Assembly: GCF_011303555.1 (NCBI RefSeq)
Contig: NZ_CP049868.1
Location: forward strand, 4,650,001 to 4,714,000
Length of the DNA stretch: 64,000 nt
Direction: 5' to 3'
From: Pedobacter sp. HDW13
Lineage (GTDB): Bacteria; Bacteroidota; Bacteroidia; Sphingobacteriales; Sphingobacteriaceae
Below, one piece after another: positions 17,120 through 26,323 of this stretch. How positions within the stretch are numbered: position 1 is the stretch's first letter; every line of letters starts with the position of its first letter. The notes beneath the pieces are model-generated. The model saw only the letters and a program-made list of their open reading frames with translations. It searched no databases and was not told where the DNA came from. Position numbers and translations under genes: made by a program.

Positions 17120-18216
17120 TTTTCGAAATAACTAACTGTAGCGGATAATGCTAATTCCATTTCGTGTTGGTTATTTTTTGCCAATGGTAAAGACTCCCAT
17201 TGGTCGCCAATAAGCCTCCATTTTGTAGCTACTTTATCTTTTTTAGCTGCGTAAATTGAAAGCAGAGGCTCGTAATTCGTTTTATAAACAGGCATAATGG
17301 TAGTCCTATCTTGGTTTTTGTTTAATTGGGCAGGTTTGTTAACGAGCTCATGGCTTAATGCAATATTTTCGTTAAAAGGAATATAGAGCCACTCTACCAT
17401 TACATAAAATTTTTGATGTGGAATGAAAATTTGTTTGGTGGCAAGCCCAACTTCAATCAAAGTTGCGCTATTGGTTAACTTAACCTCAATTTTGTCTTTA
17501 TATAATAGTTTGCCAGGCTTTCCGGTTAGGGTATCTGCTTCCAGCAAATAAAGGTTAAAACGGACATTGTAGCTCTTAGTAATGATTTTTTCGTTTCCGA
17601 AATTTGAACGTGCAGTGGCTATTTGCTGTTGGTCAACTTCAATAGGGCTATAACGCCTGTTTTGCATAATATGGGCGAAAGTATTGCTTGGGGAGACAGT
17701 TAAATAGTCTTTGTAGATAAACCTACCCAACGTTATTTTTTCTAGTTTGGCATTGGCAATTTCTGAGGTAAAGAGTTTTGCTATTGGAAATGGGGAGATA
17801 TAGGGCGAGATTTTTTTTCTGATTCGTGGGTTATAGCTGGCCTGAGCGTATTCAAAATAATTGATTATGACGTTTTTTTTTCTGCCTCCGGTAATGTTTA
17901 CCTGATTAAGTGATAATATATTTTCCGGCAATATGATTTTGCTGTTTTGTTTAAAATCGATAGTTGCAATTTTCTTGCTCTCATATCCAACACTACTAAA
18001 GACTAGAGTATCGCTTAAGCCTCCTGATGATGTGATATTAAATTGACCTTTTTGATTGCTCGCAGTTTCTATATTTTCTATAATTAGTTTAACCGTAACC
18101 AGGGGTAAAATTCGTTTTTTGTCGTCGGTTATGGTACCTCTATAAATAACTTGCGCGAACAGGCTCTGAGTGGTTAGCGTAATAATAAATAGTAGTGAGA
18201 GGCGAAGTAATTTCAT
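17116..18216 (-). CDS. Secreted protein with carboxypeptidase-regulatory-like domain (paralogue 1)
   Basis: A 366-residue protein with a signal peptide ending near SLFAQ (residue 21). A CarboxypepD_reg-like domain follows (about 24-110: YRGTITDDKKRILPLVTVKL, then SVGYESKK), then a C-terminal region shared with the next gene. Domains of this type usually head TonB receptors, but here no plug or barrel follows. It is the first gene of a two-gene minus-strand operon. Upstream is a near-match to the -7 element (TTACTTTA). The codon use of both genes is more AT-rich than that of neighbouring housekeeping genes. The 265-base gap 18217-18481 shows no other feature. Confidence 0.78.
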   Translation of the reverse strand: MKLLRLSLLFIITLTTQSLFAQVIYRGTITDDKKRILPLVTVKLIIENIETASNQKGQFNITSSGGLSDTLVFSSVGYESKKIATIDFKQNSKIILPENILSLNQVNITGGRKKNVIINYFEYAQASYNPRIRKKISPYISPFPIAKLFTSEIANAKLEKITLGRFIYKDYLTVSPSNTFAHIMQNRRYSPIEVDQQQIATARSNFGNEKIITKSYNVRFNLYLLEADTLTGKPGKLLYKDKIEVKLTNSATLIEVGLATKQIFIPHQKFYVMVEWLYIPFNENIALSHELVNKPAQLNKNQDRTTIMPVYKTNYEPLLSIYAAKKDKVATKWRLIGDQWESLPLAKNNQHEMELALSATVSYFEK

Positions 18217-18481
18217 AGATTTAACACTAAAGTAATGGTTTTATGATAAAAGATATTATAGTTTATAAGCTTTGGTTGGAATAAATAAAAATAAACATCT
18301 TTTTTGCTTTGCCCATTACTGAGAATATGTCAATATAGTACAATTAACGCGACCTTTATTTGTAAGATATAGCAGTCTTTTTATTTCGGCTTTTAGGTTT
18401 AACTTTGAAAGCTATTGCTGGAGATTTCATACTTTATTGCTGTTATGTCTTGTGAATTAAGGGCACAATTAAGTTTACATA

Positions 18482-18973
18482 ATGAAAAAAATAGGGTTAA
18501 TTTCAGATACTCATGGTTTTTTAGATGATGCGGTTTTTAGGCACTTTGAAAGTGTAGATGAGATTTGGCATGCCGGCGATTTTGGTCCGGATGTAGCTGC
18601 GCCTTTGGCCGCTTTTAAACCTTTACGCGGTGTATTCGGAAATATAGATGATGCGACGATTAGAAATGAATTCCCTGAGAAAAATCGATTTAGCTGCGAA
18701 AGGGTAGATGTATGGATGACACATATCGGCGGATATCCGGGAAGATACTCGTCTTTGGTAAAGACTGAAATATACACTAACCCTCCAAAATTATTTATCA
18801 CAGGACACTCGCATATTTTGAAAGTGATGTTCGATGAAAAGCTAAAATGTTTGCATATAAACCCCGGAGCAGCGGGAAAACACGGTTGGCACAAAGTGAG
18901 AACCCTGATCCGTTTTTGCATTACTGACGAAAATATTCATACCTTAGAGGTTATAGAATTATCGGGTAGGTAA
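18482..18973 (+). CDS. YfcE/MJ0936-like metallophosphoesterase
   Basis: A 163-residue calcineurin-like phosphodiesterase of the compact YfcE type. Metal-binding motifs appear in order: SDTHG (8-12), HAGDFG, GNIDD, MTHIGGYP and GHSH, and the protein ends with the NPGAAG segment usual in the family. Related enzymes hydrolyse phosphodiesters in vitro, with unclear physiological substrates. It is cytoplasmic with no signal peptide. It precedes fbp by 19 bases on the same strand and is probably cotranscribed. Confidence 0.9.
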   Translation: MKKIGLISDTHGFLDDAVFRHFESVDEIWHAGDFGPDVAAPLAAFKPLRGVFGNIDDATIRNEFPEKNRFSCERVDVWMTHIGGYPGRYSSLVKTEIYTNPPKLFITGHSHILKVMFDEKLKCLHINPGAAGKHGWHKVRTLIRFCITDENIHTLEVIELSGR

Positions 18974-18992
18974 TGTAAAATATACACTAAGT

Positions 18993-20072
18993 ATGGTTTG
19001 TGGCGTTAAAACACTAGGACAATTTATTATAGAGAAACAGGCAGATTTTCCCTATGCCAAAGGTGAACTTTCGAGGCTGCTGCGGGATATTGGTATTGCT
19101 GCAAAAATCGTTAACCGCGAAATTAACAAGGCGGGTTTGGTTGATATCCTGGGGGATATGGGCACAACCAATATTCAGGGTGAAGAGCAAAAGAAACTGG
19201 ATGTTTATGCTGATGAACAGTTTATTGCTGCTTTAACGAGCGGGGGTGAATGTTGTATTGTAGCTACTGAGGAGGAGGATGAAATTATCCATATTGACTC
19301 TCCGGTTTCGCAAAATGCAAAATACATCGTGTGCATCGATCCGTTAGATGGTTCATCTAATACTGATGTGAATGTTGCTGTGGGTACTATTTTTTCGATT
19401 TACAGGAGAAAATCGGTAGAAGGCAGGGCCAGCTTAGCAGATGTGCTTCAAAAAGGTACTGAGCAGGTTGCTGCGGGTTATGTTATCTATGGTTCATCGA
19501 CCATGCTCGTGTACACTACGGGTAAGGGAGTTAATGGTTTTACGCTCGATCCATCAATCGGTGAGTTCTGTCTTTCGCATCCTCAAATGAAAATACCCGA
19601 AACGGGTTATATGTATTCGGTAAACGAAGGTAACTATGTGCATTTTCCGGATGGGGTTAAAAAATACATCAAATATTGCCAGGTAGAAGATGAGGCTACC
19701 AAACGCCCTTACACCTCGCGTTATATTGGCTCAATGGTGGGCGATATTCACCGCAATTTAATCAAGGGCGGTATTTATATCTATCCTACCACTGCGCGCT
19801 CACCTAAAGGAAAACTGCGTTTATTATACGAGTGTAACCCTATGGCATTTATTATTGAACAGGCAGGAGGGAAGGCCAGCACAGGTTTCGACCGGATATT
19901 GGACATTCAGCCAACTGAATTGCACCAACGGGTACCTGTATTTATCGGGTCGAAAAATATGGTTGATAAAGCGGAAGAAATGATGTTTTTATATACTGCC
20001 AAATCAATTTCGCTTGAAACAAAGGTAGAAAATACCCTACAGGATCTGGGAGTGGTAGGTGGAATTGATTAG
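18993..20072 (+). CDS. fbp: Fructose-1,6-bisphosphatase, class I
   Basis: A 359-residue class I FBPase that dephosphorylates fructose 1,6-bisphosphate in gluconeogenesis. The metal-binding motif IDPLDGSSNTD and the substrate segments YIGSMVGDIHRNL and KGGIYIYP are present, with the C-terminal NPMAFIIEQAGGKAS region. The ATG used adds four residues before GVKTLGQFI; a slightly later start is possible. It overlaps the convergent rnhA by 4 bases at the stop codons. Its length is normal. Confidence 0.94.
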   Translation: MVCGVKTLGQFIIEKQADFPYAKGELSRLLRDIGIAAKIVNREINKAGLVDILGDMGTTNIQGEEQKKLDVYADEQFIAALTSGGECCIVATEEEDEIIHIDSPVSQNAKYIVCIDPLDGSSNTDVNVAVGTIFSIYRRKSVEGRASLADVLQKGTEQVAAGYVIYGSSTMLVYTTGKGVNGFTLDPSIGEFCLSHPQMKIPETGYMYSVNEGNYVHFPDGVKKYIKYCQVEDEATKRPYTSRYIGSMVGDIHRNLIKGGIYIYPTTARSPKGKLRLLYECNPMAFIIEQAGGKASTGFDRILDIQPTELHQRVPVFIGSKNMVDKAEEMMFLYTAKSISLETKVENTLQDLGVVGGID

Positions 20073-20536
20073 CTACCCTTAGCTCTTTCTACTTCAAATA
20101 CGGTGTCGATAGCAAGATTTTGCTTGTCTTGTGAAGCAAAAACCGCTAAACGGTCGCAACGCTCATTCTCTGGGTGGTCGTTGTGACCTTTAATCCACAC
20201 GAATTTCACTTTATGAAGTTTATAAAGTTCGAGAAAGCGAATCCAGAGGTCTTTGTTTTTCTTGTCTTTGAAATTTTTGGTTACCCAGCCAAATACCCAT
20301 TTTTTTTCTACCGCATCTACCACATATTTAGAATCGGAGAAAACCGTAATCTGCTGGTTTAAGCTTTTAAGCGCTTCCAGACCCTTGATTACGGCAAGGA
20401 GTTCCATTCGGTTATTGGTGGTCATCCTGAAACCGCCGCTTAACTCTTTATAATGTTGCCCAGCCCTTAAAATAGTACCCCAGCCACCGGGTCCGGGGTT
20501 TCCGCTTGCTGCTCCGTCTGTGTAAATTTCGATCAT
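20069..20536 (-). CDS. rnhA: Ribonuclease HI
   Basis: A 155-residue RNase HI that degrades RNA in RNA-DNA hybrids, for example Okazaki primers. Catalytic acids are visible as Asp7 (IYTDGAASGNPGPGG), Glu45 (NNRMEL), Asp68 (FSDSKY) and Asp128 after the GHNDHPENERCD loop. The basic segment around residues 87-96 (KNFKDKKNKDLW) is the substrate-handle region. Length is typical. It is convergent with fbp, the two stop codons interlocking over 4 bases. Confidence 0.94.
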   Translation of the reverse strand: MIEIYTDGAASGNPGPGGWGTILRAGQHYKELSGGFRMTTNNRMELLAVIKGLEALKSLNQQITVFSDSKYVVDAVEKKWVFGWVTKNFKDKKNKDLWIRFLELYKLHKVKFVWIKGHNDHPENERCDRLAVFASQDKQNLAIDTVFEVERAKGS

Positions 20537-20709
20537 AAACGCTGTAAAGTTATGTTTTTAGCATCAAAATAGCTTGTCTTATCTGTTGCTGAAATTTTTT
20601 TTTAAATTCAAATAATTGAATGTTAAGGAATTAAAAATTTGTTGTGAAAACTTTAGAAAAAATATTTGCAGGGAATGTTAAAAGTCGTACTTTTGTGACA
20701 TCAAAAAAC

Positions 20710-20784
20710 GGTGGCTGTAGCTCAGTTGGTTAGAGTATTGGTTTGTGGTGCCGAGGGTCGTGGGTTCGAGCCCCATCAGCCACC
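20710..20784 (+). tRNA. tRNA-His (anticodon GTG)
   Basis: The cloverleaf folds fully. The acceptor stem GTGGCTG pairs with CAGCCAC, with the histidine-specific extra G(-1) opposite C73. The D arm is GCTC...GAGT, the anticodon loop TTGTGGT reads GTG, and the T arm is GTGGG-TTCGAGC-CCCAT. The 3' CCA is not encoded. A terminator follows within 10 bases, so it is a single-gene unit. Confidence 0.96.
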
Positions 20785-20793
20785 CCGATTTTT

Positions 20794-20825
20794 AAAAGCA
20801 GTTCTGAAAAGAGCTGCTTTTTTTG
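20794..20825 (+). terminator. Terminator after tRNA-His
   Basis: AGCAGTTCT / AGAGCTGCT forms a 9-bp stem with one G-U pair and a GAAA loop, followed by seven Ts. Confidence 0.9.
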
Positions 20826-20890
20826 TTTAAAATGGTTTTCAATCTTTCAGGCAATTAATGGATCAAGCGGAAAAGTTGGGGGGATATCTT

Positions 20891-21151
20891 TTAGGCATAT
20901 ATTTTCGATAATCTGAATAAGAAGAATTTAACATCCCTTACACCTCTCGATGTTGCTCTAAAGGCTTTGACCTTGGCATTGAAAGATTCTGCAGCAGCAT
21001 TCGTAGCCCTGTTAATAAAGAAATTAAGGATATGTAGGTAATGCGATTGAATTGATCTGGGATCAAGCGGTTTTAGGTAAATTATATTTCGGGCTTCCAT
21101 TTTAACATTCTTCATATATAAATACATCAACTTAAGTGTTACGAAGTACAT
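20891..21151 (-). pseudogene. Transposase C-terminal relic (ISAon1-like / DDE ISL3-type)
   Basis: Only about 70 recognisable residues remain. They match the C-terminal end of Bacteroidota ISAon1-like transposases: NFFINRATNAAAESFNAKVKAFR, then RGVRDVKFFLFRLSKIYA and stop. The catalytic core is missing and no intact inverted repeats are visible. The bases just past the stop (CCCCCCAACTTTTCCGCTTGATCC, minus strand) may be the old element end. It sits about 100 bases from tRNA-His. It is inactive. Confidence 0.72.
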
Positions 21152-21285
21152 ATAGTTGTTTTTTGTGCACTACAATCCCACTTTAAATAAATATAGAAAA
21201 CCAGAGATCCTTTAAAGTTAAATACATGTTAAGATGACGTTTTATCTTGATGTAATGATAATTTAATATTAAATTTATCATATCT

Positions 21286-21293
21286 TAACTTTG
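21286..21293 (+). promoter_or_regulatory. -7 element abutting an orphan gene start
   Basis: TAACTTTG matches TAnnTTTG and is followed by CGCC and the ATG at 21298. The transcript would begin at or next to the start codon. A -33 element is not obvious. Confidence 0.45.
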
Positions 21294-21297
21294 CGCC

Positions 21298-21552
21298 ATG
21301 AAATTCCCGCTATACCTTTATTACGAGTTAATCGTGCGGTTATCAGAGTACAGGCCAGATATCGGCGAATATCATTCCATATTTGCTGCAGAATCGACTG
21401 TTCTGCTTAAAACAGACCAAGGCACGCTGGAGGTCCCATGCGAGTTATTGTTCAGGCAATTCAATGATCCTGATAAGATATCAAAAGAAGAGATCCGTCA
21501 GCTGGCAAAACAATTTCAGATAGAAAATAAAATAAGAAATCTTGCCGGATAA
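21298..21552 (+). CDS. Small conserved-looking cytoplasmic protein, unknown
   Basis: An 84-residue protein with no signal peptide or membrane segment. The sequence has a strand-rich first half (AESTVLLKTDQGTLEVPCELLF) and a charged helical end (SKEEIRQLAKQFQIENKIRN). I do not recognise it. A promoter-like TAACTTTG four bases before the ATG and a hairpin 17 bases past the stop suggest a genuine gene. It stands alone between a transposase relic and a phosphatase operon, so context gives no role. Confidence 0.6.
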   Translation: MKFPLYLYYELIVRLSEYRPDIGEYHSIFAAESTVLLKTDQGTLEVPCELLFRQFNDPDKISKEEIRQLAKQFQIENKIRNLAG

Positions 21553-21568
21553 GGCTTAAAATAATTAC

Positions 21569-21596
21569 AAAGATCCGGAAACCACCCCGGATCTTT
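21569..21596 (+). terminator. Hairpin after the 84-residue orphan
   Basis: Perfect 10-bp arms AAAGATCCGG / CCGGATCTTT with an 8-base loop. The tail (GCCACTAA) lacks a T-run, so termination strength is uncertain. The rest of the gap to 21799 holds nothing recognisable. Confidence 0.6.
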
Positions 21597-21799
21597 GCCA
21601 CTAAACTAAGCTGTAACCAAATATATGATGTGCTAAAGTTAGTAAGGGCATGTTATGGTATTGTTATTTCGAGGTGATTTCTTTTATGCAACCGGTTTAT
21701 GGCTATTAGAGTCTAAAGTCAGGTACAACCAGCAAATTACCTTGTTAAGCTTAGCGGAACTTTAGTTTCGCCAATAAGCCATTGACCTAAACGAAAATA

Positions 21800-21825
21800 G
21801 TCCTGTTGCATAAGGGCAACAAGAC
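21800..21825 (-). terminator. Terminator of the phosphatase operon
   Basis: On the minus strand GTCTTGTTGC / GCAACAGGAC forms a 10-bp stem with one G-U pair, followed by TATTTTCGTTT. It lies 25 bases past the phosphatase stop. Confidence 0.75.
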
Positions 21826-21850
21826 TATAATTTTCTAAAACAGCTTTTAG

Positions 21851-23146
21851 CTATTTTGTTTTTTTTAAGCTATTTTTTGCTCTGGTATCTGTGAAAACTG
21901 CAGCCTTGTTTTTCAATTTCTTTACTAATTTAAAACTGTCGAAAACTTCACCTGATGCTTTGTAAGCCGTATAATTCAGTTCATCACCATTTACAGAGAT
22001 AATCTGGAATAGTTGAGTATCTTCTGCAAATACGTCCATCCATTTTGGTTCCACATCTATTTTATACATTTTTGGCCCAGCTACCGATACTACATACATT
22101 GGGCCACCTACCTTCCCGGATGTACCTGTTGGTAGATTTTGACCGCGACTGTAAGTGTGGTCGTGTCCCTGCATCAGTAAATCAACGTGGTATTTGTCAA
22201 AAAGTGGTTTAAATGCTGCTCTGAATTCCTTATTGTCGCGACCTTTTGCGGTAGAGTAAATAGGGTGGTGGTAGGTAATCATTGTCCATTTTTTCGGGTT
22301 GTTTTTAAGCACATCTTCTAGCCATTTCGCCTGAATTTTAAGGGAATTTGAGTCTAAGACAATCATTTGAGAGTTTAGTGAAATGATTCTTACGTTAGCA
22401 TAATCTACATAATAAACGGATTCCTTTAATCCATCCGGGCCATTTTCAGGTAAAGTATACTGTGCGCGCCAGTGAGGATCGAGGGTTAATGTTTTCTCCT
22501 CATCCCGAAAATATTCGTGGTTACCTGAAGATGGAATACTTGGAATCATGCCATTGATAAAACCGCCACCAAAATGCCATTCTCCCCATTCGTTGTCGTT
22601 ATTAGAACGATTAATCAGATCCCCGGCGTGCACAATAAAGCTGGCATCACCATGCGTAGCAAAGGCTCTTCTGATTACCCTCGACCATTTCGATCTGATG
22701 TCATTTTGCGCATCACCCAGGTAAATGAAAGAAAAAGGTTTATCCTGAGCAGGAGCAGTTTTGAATTGAAACCATTCGCTCCAGTTTTTGCCATCGCCAA
22801 CCCGGTAAGTGTAAACTTTATCGGGCTGCAGGCCTGTAAATGTTATGCTGTGGTAGTGGGCAGATGCATATTCTTTGCCCTTTAATACCGAGGTCGTTGC
22901 TGTAAACTCGCTCGATTCTGGTTTTTCCAGTTTCGGTGAGCTACTTTCTACCAGAACTTGTCCATAAGCCTGGTTTACTGTAGAGTCTGTTCTCCAGGTA
23001 ACCGATTGTGTAGTGGCTGGATCTGCTGACCAGGTTAAAATAATCCGATCGGGGATTGAAGTAGGCTGGAATGGTTGTGCAGAGCTGCTTTTATAGCCAA
23101 TACAAAACAGCGCTACAAGACTTATCTTCAAGATAATTTTATTCAT
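21851..23146 (-). CDS. Purple acid phosphatase-like secreted metallophosphoesterase
   Basis: A 431-residue protein with a signal peptide (cleavage near SSAQ, residue 23). An N-terminal fibronectin-like domain of purple-acid-phosphatase type follows (about 28-130: RIILTWSADPATTQSVTWRT, then GLQPDKVYTYRVG). The catalytic domain (about 135-400) carries metal motifs LGDAQND, HAGDLINR, SSGNHEYF, YHHPIY and GHDHTYSR. It probably releases phosphate from organic esters in the periplasm or at the surface. It is the last gene of a sigma/FecR/TonB-receptor operon, 7 bases after the receptor, which suggests uptake of the product or detection of the substrate by that receptor (inference). Confidence 0.88.
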   Translation of the reverse strand: MNKIILKISLVALFCIGYKSSSAQPFQPTSIPDRIILTWSADPATTQSVTWRTDSTVNQAYGQVLVESSSPKLEKPESSEFTATTSVLKGKEYASAHYHSITFTGLQPDKVYTYRVGDGKNWSEWFQFKTAPAQDKPFSFIYLGDAQNDIRSKWSRVIRRAFATHGDASFIVHAGDLINRSNNDNEWGEWHFGGGFINGMIPSIPSSGNHEYFRDEEKTLTLDPHWRAQYTLPENGPDGLKESVYYVDYANVRIISLNSQMIVLDSNSLKIQAKWLEDVLKNNPKKWTMITYHHPIYSTAKGRDNKEFRAAFKPLFDKYHVDLLMQGHDHTYSRGQNLPTGTSGKVGGPMYVVSVAGPKMYKIDVEPKWMDVFAEDTQLFQIISVNGDELNYTAYKASGEVFDSFKLVKKLKNKAAVFTDTRAKNSLKKTK

Positions 23147-23153
23147 GATAATT

Positions 23154-26100
23154 TTAGTGAAAAGGGGTGTATTTGAAACCTAGATTAGCCCATGATGAGT
23201 AATATTTATGGTCATTTGGCCTTCCGTCGCCATAATCTAAAATAATTTGAGCATTGTTGATGTTACTGATCCCCATGAAAATAGAGAAACTTTTGCTGAT
23301 TTTTTGCGAGGCAGAAAAATCCAGCTGAATACGGCCTTTTTCCATTAAATCATTAGCTTCTACATCTGCAAGTTCAGAAATGAAAGTGTCGTAAAAATTT
23401 AAGGAAATACGACCAGAGAATCCGTATTTTTCGTAGGAAAGTGAAGCATTACCGACTTTTGGACGCATAGAAGGCAATCTTACTGTACGTTCGCTAACTA
23501 AGCCCGGAACTCTAAATTTAGATTGGATTTGGGTGAAATTACCATAAATACCGAATCCGTTTAAGAAACCCGGTAAAAAGGTAAGCTGCTGTTGCCAGGC
23601 AATTTCGTAGCCGTAAACATGTGCATTTGCACCATTTACGGTTTGTGTAACCTGGTAGCCATTAAAATCGCCGCCAACTTGAGTGTAAATACTTTCGTAA
23701 ATATAATTTTCGATGTTTTTGTAGAATACGCCACCAGAAATTAATCCTAAAGATTTTAAATAATGCTCAAATAACAAATCAACATTTGTGGACGTAGCCT
23801 GATCTAAATATGGATTTCCGATTTTCATGCGCTTACGTCTTGGCTCAACTTCCTGCCAGGGCACTAAACCGTAATAACCCGGACGAGAGAGTGATCTGGT
23901 AACTGCAGCCCTGAAATTGGTGCGCGTATTTAAGGCATATTTTAGGTTTAAACTGGGGAAGAAACCTTCAAATGCAGATTTTGTATTTACCTTATTGGTG
24001 CTTACGTAATTACCTGTATTATCAAAGTTTACAATATTTCCATCATAGCTAAAACCAGTACGCTCGTACCTTAAACCGGTAATAATATCCAGTTTGTTTA
24101 AAGTAAGCTTACCCATTCCATAAGCGGTCGTTAATGATTCGTTTCCACTGTAAGAATCCGGATCGGTATTCTGGCGGATGTAAGTCGTGTTATCAACAAA
24201 AAGAGATTTGTTATTTTGGTAATAAGCTTCCATTAAATATCCATCAGAAATAGCGCCTGATAAATTATAGTTTCCATCAAAATATTCTTTACGTTCGTAA
24301 TTGCCTAAAAAGTTTGATAGGGATAACCGGCCGGTTTTCAAAGTGTATTGATAATAACTTCGGGTGTGATCATCTTCTTTATACTTATAGCGACCACCAA
24401 ATTTAATCAGCAACTTATTTTTCTCACTCAAATCAAAACTACGTTCAATATTGGCTGATGCCTGTCCATCTTTATCGTGTGCAATCTGATGGCGGTTGGT
24501 ATAGTAATTTGTAGTATAGTTTGCTGCATTATCAGGATCTATGTTCCCAAAGTTGAATTGTGGCGCGCGAGGATTAGAAACATCCAGTGTTGCAGCTAAG
24601 CCTGTGTTAGTGAAATAACCATCAAAGTAGAGTGGTTGATCGTATAATCCGGTTGAATAGGTGAAATCTACATTTGCTTTCCAGTTATTGAACTCTGTTT
24701 TGTAGCCCAATGAAACGGTTGTCAGATCGCGATTGTAGTTTCTTGGTGTTCCACTAGAACCAATACTTACGCCGGATACGGTGTTAATATCTGCGTAGTT
24801 TCCAATGCTGTAACTTTTTGTTCCTCTGGTTTGAAGTTCATAAAACTTATTGAATGAACCTCTTAAATAAATCTGGCTTTTCTCTGTAGGGAAGAAATCA
24901 AGTTCGCCCTGCAAGCCTAAATTTTCGCGTCTCAAATCAGTTCCTTCCAGTTCCAGGTTAGAAAGCAATATCCTGTCTGTACCATTAACTTTATAAGTGC
25001 CATAGTCTTTTTGAACCCGGTCTTCGCCCCTGAAACTTTTGCTGTAGTTTACGCCGAACAAATAGGCCCATTTGTTCTGGCGTTTTCCATAAGTAACAGA
25101 TCCATCAATATTTTGCTTACCAACTAAAAAGTTATGTCCGAATGAGCCTTTAAGCTGCAATTGCTGTTGCCCCGGTTTTGGCGTCTTAGAAATGATATTA
25201 ACTGAGCCTGAGGTACCATCGGCATCCATATCCGGTGTTAGCGTTTTATTTACCTCAATGGCCTCTACAGTCGAAGATAAAATTCCGTTCAAATCAATTT
25301 CACGCGAACTGGTGGAGGTAGAAGGAAGTCTGTTCCCGTTTAAAGTTACCGATCCCATTGATTGGTCTAAACCTCTGATAATGATATTTCTTGGAAGTCC
25401 ATAGCTGTAATCCATCGCAATACCGGGTACACGTTGCATGGCTTCGCCAACTGTAGCATCAGGGAAACGCTCAATCTGCTCTTCAGAAAGTACATATTTG
25501 ATATTATCGGCGTTGCGCATGTTGCTTAATGCTACGGCCTCACCGCGTCTTATACCATTAACGGTAATGCCTTTCATGTCGTTATTTAAACCCGAAATCT
25601 TAAAATCGACATTGGTAATTTTGCCATCTTCGACATCAACCATGTACTCGCTTGTGTTGTAACCAATATAGTTTACTAGAAGTATTACTTTACCAACCGG
25701 AACATTTTCTATAATGAAATAGCCATTAACATCAGTAATGAATTTACGATTGGCTCCCTTTAAAATTATCGTTGCATAGGGAAGGGTTTTGTTGTTTTCC
25801 TTGTCTTTAACATAACCAATAATGGAGCCTGGTTTAGCTTGTTTAATAGATGCAGGTTTATTTTTGATGATAATCAATCCGCTTTCTTCGATCATCATCA
25901 ATTGATTTTGTTGTAGAAGTGGTGTTAAAATCATCCTCGCTGTTTTAGCGAAATCGTTAACAGAAACTTTTTTGTTCGTATTTTCTAGGTTGGTGTAAAC
26001 GAAACCAACTCCGGTTTTTTGTTCAATTTGTTTCAATACTTCTTTTAGCGGAACGTTTTTAAGGTTCAAACTAATTTTAGTGTCTAAGCCTGTTTGTCCG

Positions 26101-26249
26101 TTTGCAACTGTTGCATGCAAAAGGTTGATAAACAAGATAGAAGTAATGGCATAAATCAGGCTTATTCGCATAATTATTTTCATAAGGCGGTTAGCCCCAT
26201 TAAAATTTTTCATAAATTTGGGTGTGTTTAAATGTTCGTATTTATTCAT
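23154..26249 (-). CDS. TonB-dependent receptor with STN signalling domain
   Basis: A 1031-residue outer-membrane transducer. After a long N-terminus and signal segment (about 20-51) comes an STN domain (about 58-125: KISLNLKNVPLKEVLKQIEQ), which contacts FecR. Next are a carboxypeptidase-regulatory domain (about 142-225), a plug (about 240-375, with VGEAMQRVPGIAMDYSYG and RGLDQSMGSVTLNGNRLPS), and a beta-barrel to the end. The plug phrases match the Xanthomonas-Caulobacter type of receptor. It belongs to the sigma (27940) - FecR - receptor - phosphatase operon and is expected to import or sense a phosphorylated compound or its product. Confidence 0.9.
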   Translation of the reverse strand: MNKYEHLNTPKFMKNFNGANRLMKIIMRISLIYAITSILFINLLHATVANGQTGLDTKISLNLKNVPLKEVLKQIEQKTGVGFVYTNLENTNKKVSVNDFAKTARMILTPLLQQNQLMMIEESGLIIIKNKPASIKQAKPGSIIGYVKDKENNKTLPYATIILKGANRKFITDVNGYFIIENVPVGKVILLVNYIGYNTSEYMVDVEDGKITNVDFKISGLNNDMKGITVNGIRRGEAVALSNMRNADNIKYVLSEEQIERFPDATVGEAMQRVPGIAMDYSYGLPRNIIIRGLDQSMGSVTLNGNRLPSTSTSSREIDLNGILSSTVEAIEVNKTLTPDMDADGTSGSVNIISKTPKPGQQQLQLKGSFGHNFLVGKQNIDGSVTYGKRQNKWAYLFGVNYSKSFRGEDRVQKDYGTYKVNGTDRILLSNLELEGTDLRRENLGLQGELDFFPTEKSQIYLRGSFNKFYELQTRGTKSYSIGNYADINTVSGVSIGSSGTPRNYNRDLTTVSLGYKTEFNNWKANVDFTYSTGLYDQPLYFDGYFTNTGLAATLDVSNPRAPQFNFGNIDPDNAANYTTNYYTNRHQIAHDKDGQASANIERSFDLSEKNKLLIKFGGRYKYKEDDHTRSYYQYTLKTGRLSLSNFLGNYERKEYFDGNYNLSGAISDGYLMEAYYQNNKSLFVDNTTYIRQNTDPDSYSGNESLTTAYGMGKLTLNKLDIITGLRYERTGFSYDGNIVNFDNTGNYVSTNKVNTKSAFEGFFPSLNLKYALNTRTNFRAAVTRSLSRPGYYGLVPWQEVEPRRKRMKIGNPYLDQATSTNVDLLFEHYLKSLGLISGGVFYKNIENYIYESIYTQVGGDFNGYQVTQTVNGANAHVYGYEIAWQQQLTFLPGFLNGFGIYGNFTQIQSKFRVPGLVSERTVRLPSMRPKVGNASLSYEKYGFSGRISLNFYDTFISELADVEANDLMEKGRIQLDFSASQKISKSFSIFMGISNINNAQIILDYGDGRPNDHKYYSSWANLGFKYTPFH

Positions 26250-26323
26250 ATTTCCAGATCAATCGAAAGTTCGCAGCTAACGATTAATCCTATTAAGGCC
26301 GTTTCCGGATTGGGATCGGCTTT

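Noticed and set aside
20069..20536. Plus-strand frames over rnhA (62 and 66 residues)
   Set aside because: Antisense shadows of a clear RNase HI gene.
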